A program made the position numbers and the translations under genes. From the NCBI GenBank assembly GCA_913776825.1, contig CAJYPV010000026.1:310001-374000 (forward strand): a stretch of 64,000 bases of DNA. The letters run 5' to 3'. This stretch comes from Burkholderiaceae bacterium (lineage in GTDB: Bacteria > Pseudomonadota > Gammaproteobacteria > Burkholderiales > Burkholderiaceae_C). The notes below the pieces were generated by a model. The model did no database searches. It was not told the DNA's origin and saw only the letters and a list, made by a program, of their open reading frames with translations. Positions 60,927 to 64,000 of the stretch are shown one piece after another (positions within the stretch are counted from its first letter, which is position 1; each line of letters begins with the position of its first letter).

Positions 60927-62069
60927 TCACTCGCCAAACGCCTTTCTCAGACGCTCGCCCGCAAAGGTCTGAGCGTTGCGCGCTTTCTCCAGCACGGCAT
61001 AGGCGCCGAAGAACTCGTGGGTGACGCCTTCATAGTCGCGGCGCTCGAAGGACACATCGGCCTTCTTCAAGGCATCCGCCAGCTTGGCGCTGTCGGAGCG
61101 CAGCGGATCGATGCGGGCGCTGATCAGCGTGACCGAGGGCAAGCCTTCCAGACGGGCATCGATCAATTGCAGGCGCGGATCCTTCAGGTCCGCCTCGTCG
61201 CGGATCAGCTGTTTCACGAACCACTTCACCATCGCGCGGTTCAGCGGCTGGGCGAACGCGTTCTCCAGGAAGGATTCCGTGTTCAGGCTGGTCTGGGTGA
61301 CCGGATAGACGGCCAGCACATGCGCCGGCTTCTGCAATCCAGCATCGCGCGCGGCCACGGCGGTGGCGAGCGCCAGATTGCCGCCGGCACTCTCACCCGC
61401 CAGCGCCACCCGGCTGGGATCGCCCTTCAGCGATTCGGCGTTGGCCAGCGTCCAGCGATAGGCCGCCAGCGCGTCGTCCCAGGCCGCAGGGAACTTGTGC
61501 TCCGGCGCCAGGCGGTAGTCGACCGAGATCACCAGCGCCTGCGCCTGCGCGGCAATGCCGCGGGCGCCGGCGTCATAGACCTGCTTGTCGGCGGTCACCC
61601 AGCCGCCGCCATGGAAGTACACCACCACCGGGAACGGTCCCGGACCCACCGGTGTGAACACCCGGGCGGGCAAGGCGCCTGCGGCGCCGGTCAACGTGAT
61701 GTCGCGGCTGGTCACTTCCGGGACCAGCGTCGCCGGATCGGTCGGCCGGTTGTTCTGCCGCAGCAGCACCTGCACCGCATCGGCCATCGTCGGATTGGCG
61801 CGGGCACCGGCCGGGTCGAGCTTCTCGATCGCTTTCGGGCGCAGGCTCTCATGGGCCTTGAGCAGGGCTTGCATGTCGCCGTCCGCGCGCAGCTTGTTCA
61901 TGCTCTTCGCGATCGCCGTCTTGACGGCGCCGGGGCGAGCGTCGGTGGTCCCCGGTGGCGGATCGGCGGCCCAGGCGGTGGCGGTGGACAACACCATCCC
62001 ACCCAGCAGTCCGGGCAAGGCGATCAGGGAGACGACGGCAGCGCGGCGAGCGCGGGGAACGAGCGGCAT
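60927..62069 (-). CDS. Secreted HSL-type alpha/beta hydrolase (esterase/lipase)
   Basis: The product is 380 residues with a Sec signal peptide (AAVVSLIALPGLLGGMVLSTATAWA). A helical pro-like segment precedes the hormone-sensitive-lipase-type fold: HGGGW oxyanion motif (153-157), nucleophile Ser227 in GESAGG, the YRLAPEHKFPAAWDDALAAYRW stretch, acid Asp in SARIDPLRSD, and His in GVTHEFFG. The triad is complete. It should hydrolyse short-chain esters in the periplasm or outside. GGAGGG just before ATG 62069 fixes the start; an earlier in-frame ATG at 62120 is rejected. Inverted-repeat elements flank it on both sides. Confidence 0.9.
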   Translation of the reverse strand: MPLVPRARRAAVVSLIALPGLLGGMVLSTATAWAADPPPGTTDARPGAVKTAIAKSMNKLRADGDMQALLKAHESLRPKAIEKLDPAGARANPTMADAVQVLLRQNNRPTDPATLVPEVTSRDITLTGAAGALPARVFTPVGPGPFPVVVYFHGGGWVTADKQVYDAGARGIAAQAQALVISVDYRLAPEHKFPAAWDDALAAYRWTLANAESLKGDPSRVALAGESAGGNLALATAVAARDAGLQKPAHVLAVYPVTQTSLNTESFLENAFAQPLNRAMVKWFVKQLIRDEADLKDPRLQLIDARLEGLPSVTLISARIDPLRSDSAKLADALKKADVSFERRDYEGVTHEFFGAYAVLEKARNAQTFAGERLRKAFGE

Positions 62070-62194
62070 GGGCCCTCCAGACAATGTGCGAGGACCGACG
62101 TCAGCAATCGGAGTGCCCACCTCGGACCGTCTGTCATTCGCCCGCTTTTCCCCACTGCCTCAAAACCGGGCACCACAAGGGAAGCCCAATCCAA

Positions 62195-62288
62195 TCAACG
62201 ACTTGGCGCATCCCTGCCCGGACTGCCAACAGCGTTGTCCACAGAAGCCATGAACAGACCGGCACTTGACGCAGGCCGGTTATCCACT
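62195..62288 (+). repeat. DnaA-box-like repeat, copy D, plus an extra box
   Basis: This copy starts CAACGACTTGGCGCATCCCT, then GCCCGGACTGCCAACAGCGT and TTGTCCACA (62235-62243). A further TTATCCACT lies at 62280-62288. It has the same orientation and layout as copies A-C, on the other side of the hydrolase gene. Confidence 0.7.
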
Positions 62289-62296
62289 GCGCGGTG

Positions 62297-62962
62297 TCAG
62301 GGCTGAGGCGGGTCGCCCAACAGGCGGAAGACGGTGCCCAGCAGTTGCCGCTTGAAACGGACCGGATCGTCCGGCAGCGGCGACACCGCGCGCAGCACAT
62401 GGCTGTAGGCGACTGTCTTGCTGATGCCTTGGGTCAGCAGCGTGAACAGCAGATGCGGGTCGGACGGGGCGACCTCGCCCGACGCCATCGCGTCGTCCAG
62501 CAACGGCACGAACACGTCATGGAACGGCCGGACCAGATGCTCCACCAGCGCATTCAGCCGCTCACCTTCCTCGGTGGCGGCGGTGGAAAAGAACATGCCG
62601 ATGTCCGGGTCCTCGAACACCCGATCGCTGAAATGCATCAGGCCTTGTTCCACGCGCTGGCGCGGGCTCAGCGCCGGATCGCGGCGCAGCGCGGCAGCGG
62701 TGTCGAACATCGGTTGCACCTGTCGGGCGATCTGCTCGACGACCGCCAGCCACAACGCTTCCTTGGAGCCGAAGTGATGCGCGATCAGGGCCGGATCGAC
62801 CTCCGCCCGACGAGCGATCTCCCGCACGCTGGTGGCCTCGAAGCCGCGCAGCGCAAAGCAGCGGCGCGCGGTGCGCAGCAGCGTGTCCGCGCCTTGCGCA
62901 CAGTCGGCGCTGGGACGCCCGCGACCGCGCGGCGCCCGGACGGACGTCGGGGTCTTGCTCAT
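62297..62962 (-). CDS. TetR-family transcriptional regulator
   Basis: The product is 221 residues. After a basic Arg/Gly-rich N-tail comes the TetR_N helix-turn-helix: TLLRTARRCFALRGFEATSVREIARRAEVDPALIAHHFGSKEALWLAV. The C-terminal ligand-binding domain is helical (LNALVEHLVRPFHDVFVPLLDDAMASGEVAPSDPHLLFTLLTQGISKTV). It is divergent from the DUF3331 gene by 90 bp and 227 bp upstream, on the same strand, of the hydrolase gene, either of which it may regulate. No obvious Shine-Dalgarno is present. Confidence 0.92.
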   Translation of the reverse strand: MSKTPTSVRAPRGRGRPSADCAQGADTLLRTARRCFALRGFEATSVREIARRAEVDPALIAHHFGSKEALWLAVVEQIARQVQPMFDTAAALRRDPALSPRQRVEQGLMHFSDRVFEDPDIGMFFSTAATEEGERLNALVEHLVRPFHDVFVPLLDDAMASGEVAPSDPHLLFTLLTQGISKTVAYSHVLRAVSPLPDDPVRFKRQLLGTVFRLLGDPPQP

Positions 62963-62982
62963 GACAGGAGTGTGTTTGCTAT

Positions 62983-63000
62983 ATTCATCACCCGTTGAAT
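62983..63000. promoter_or_regulatory. Candidate TetR operator
   Basis: ATTCA (62983-62987) and TGAAT (62996-63000) form an inverted repeat around 8 bp, in the most A/T-rich patch between the divergent TetR and DUF3331 genes, next to a TATATT -10-like element. A short palindrome in this place is typical of autoregulated TetR genes. Confidence 0.4.
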
Positions 63001-63052
63001 TATTTCAGGCAATGCCTCCGGATTGTCGGTGGGCGCGGAAAGGCGGTGCGAG

Positions 63053-63436
63053 ATGCACAGATCAGTCGCAGGGGACATGACACGTGAGGGCTGGCTGCGC
63101 ACGGTCGCCTGGCTCAGCAACGGTGGGGTGGCGCATGCGCCGCGCCCGGCACGGCCCAACCGCCCCGCCGACGACAGCCCGACGCTGCGGCCGCGTCCCA
63201 GCATCCATGTGCTGGACCGGCCGACGCCGCGCACCGCGGCGATCTCCTGGTCCGATCCGGGCGCCTGCCATTACGGCTACCAGATCTGGGACATGGTGCC
63301 GTCCAAGCAGGCCGGCATCTGCGTGCTCAGCGGCAGCGAGATCCGCATCGGCGATCTGGTCTACACGCCGCGTCAGGACGAACCGGCGCCGATCAACGCC
63401 GGCGAGATGATCGCGGCGGCGTTCGTCGACGCCTGA
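63053..63436 (+). CDS. DUF3331 domain protein
   Basis: The product is 127 residues. A Pro/Arg-rich first half precedes the C-terminal domain: RTAAISWSDPGACHYGYQIWDMVPSKQAGICVLSGSEIRIGDLVYTPRQDEPAPINAGEMI. The AxIxWxDPxxCxYG...SGICxLSGxxIxxGDxVYxP pattern is DUF3331, a Burkholderiales-enriched family of unknown function; paired Cys suggest metal binding. ATG 63053 has AAAGGCGG upstream. An in-frame TTG at 63023 is possible. It is divergent from the TetR gene. Confidence 0.82.
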   Translation: MHRSVAGDMTREGWLRTVAWLSNGGVAHAPRPARPNRPADDSPTLRPRPSIHVLDRPTPRTAAISWSDPGACHYGYQIWDMVPSKQAGICVLSGSEIRIGDLVYTPRQDEPAPINAGEMIAAAFVDA

Positions 63437-63499
63437 GCCGGCGTCATCGCGTCATCGCGTCCACGCGCGAAAGCACGAAAGCGAAAGAGCGCCAGCCGG

Positions 63500-64000
63500 T
63501 CAGCGGGTCGATTCCTCATCGCCCGTCGGCAGGCGCAGTGCGCCGGTGTGGAAGTCGTACTCGAAGACTTCCCCGTGACGGGCCCAGGACACCGCCGTCT
63601 GCAGCACGGACTGGGCCTGGCCGTCATCCAACTGCTCGCTGAGCAGCCGCAGCACCGGCTTGTCCGGCATCTGTCCGGACGGCTCCTGCTCCAGGCTGTG
63701 CCGGATGTGCGCAATCAGCGGCACATGGGCCAGCAGCTGCTGACCGAACAGGTCACGTCGCAGGCCATGCGGCCCGTCCACATAACGTCGGCCCAGCGCG
63801 GTCAACTGAAGGTCGCCCTGGTCCAGTTGCGCCAGACCGAGCAGCGCCAGCGCATGCGCCACCGGCAGCAGTTCCGCATCCGGCAGGCCGGCTTCTTCGG
63901 ACAACTTCGGCAGGTCGGCGCGGCCATCGAAAGGCGCATCGGCGAGCAGCTCCAGCAGGCCATCCATGCGCGCCACATCGGCGACGGGCAGCCGCTCGGC
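63500..64000 (-). CDS. AAA-associated-domain protein, C-terminal part (cut by right edge)
   Basis: The frame is open to the right edge, so only the last 166 residues are visible. They start MDGLLELLADAPFDGRADLPKLSEEAGLPDAELLPVAHALALLGLAQLDQGDLQLTALGRRYVDG (helical, winged-helix-like) and continue HIRHSLEQEPSGQMPDKPVLRLLSEQL...QTAVSWARHGEVFEYDFHTGALRLP. This matches the AAA-associated C-terminal domain found on nitrate/sulfonate/taurine-type ABC ATPases. The ATPase core, if present, lies outside the window. The likely role is as cytoplasmic subunit of an importer. Confidence 0.78.
   Translation of the reverse strand, partial: AERLPVADVARMDGLLELLADAPFDGRADLPKLSEEAGLPDAELLPVAHALALLGLAQLDQGDLQLTALGRRYVDGPHGLRRDLFGQQLLAHVPLIAHIRHSLEQEPSGQMPDKPVLRLLSEQLDDGQAQSVLQTAVSWARHGEVFEYDFHTGALRLPTGDEESTR

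Noticed and set aside
60430..62288. DnaA-box-like cluster called as a definite replication origin
   Set aside because: The boxes sit inside a longer shared repeat and no dnaA, dnaN, parAB or strong A/T-rich unwinding region is nearby, so only a repeat family is claimed.

Overview
The window is GC-rich DNA with dense, mostly intact genes. Its gene content is typical of a soil or plant-associated betaproteobacterium of the order Burkholderiales: MocR-like regulators, periplasmic ABC binding proteins, secreted chitinase, a DUF3331 protein and many lipoproteins. A Roseateles/Mitsuaria-type organism is my best guess, but no rRNA or marker gene confirms it. I see no tRNA, rRNA, CRISPR array, transposase, integrase or prophage integration module.

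Region 1 (1-10.5 kb) holds extracellular or surface proteins. These are a collagen-like and beta-propeller lipoprotein cut by the left edge, a DUF4832-type lipoprotein, a small DUF2845-like protein, a chitinase with two GH18 domains, a secreted fascin/beta-helix protein divergent from it, and a lone spore-coat-U-domain protein. Region 2 (10.6-30.5 kb) is ordinary metabolism and transport. It has a polar amino-acid binding protein plus permease without an ATPase gene, a DUF4253 protein, a MocR-like regulator that has lost its PLP lysine and diverges from an MFS exporter, a branched-chain-type binding protein, an M13 metallopeptidase, a second MFS exporter, a VOC enzyme, a nicotinamidase-like hydrolase, a chemoreceptor, a large c-type-cytochrome lipoprotein and an old-yellow-enzyme homologue.

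Region 3 (30.6-52.2 kb) is the main feature: one long minus-strand operon encoding an extracellular contractile injection system (eCIS; relatives are the Serratia antifeeding prophage Afp and Photorhabdus PVC). In transcription order it encodes a Pvc16-like terminator (DUF4255), an unknown conserved protein, one sheath, two tube proteins, a 56-residue DUF5908 protein, a LysM adaptor, a VgrG-like spike, a PAAR tip, a gp25 baseplate wedge, a large baseplate-J protein, a fibre-like protein, a second baseplate-J protein, a tape-measure-domain protein, an AAA+ ATPase, and finally a 1033-residue membrane protein with an Ig-like and a putative GH18-like domain. Most genes overlap or nearly touch, which implies translational coupling. 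No classical toxin is recognised. The last gene and a small unknown gene at 56.1 kb are the best candidates for novel accessory or effector proteins.

Region 4 (52.5-64 kb) starts with a divergently transcribed 1153-residue regulator (winged helix + STAND-type NTPase + transmembrane helix + TPR-like repeats), which is placed to control the eCIS operon. The small unknown gene follows, then a DUF4239 membrane protein, a NarL-type response regulator with a sensorless histidine kinase, a FAH-family protein with an export signal, an HSL-type hydrolase, a TetR regulator divergent from a DUF3331 protein, and the C-terminal end of an AAA-associated-domain protein cut by the right edge. The spacers here carry two unexplained repeat sets: a cluster of TTCCGGAA palindromes (59.1 kb), and at least four copies of an approximately 65-bp element containing DnaA-box-like TTATCCACA/TTGTCCACA sequences (60.4-62.3 kb).
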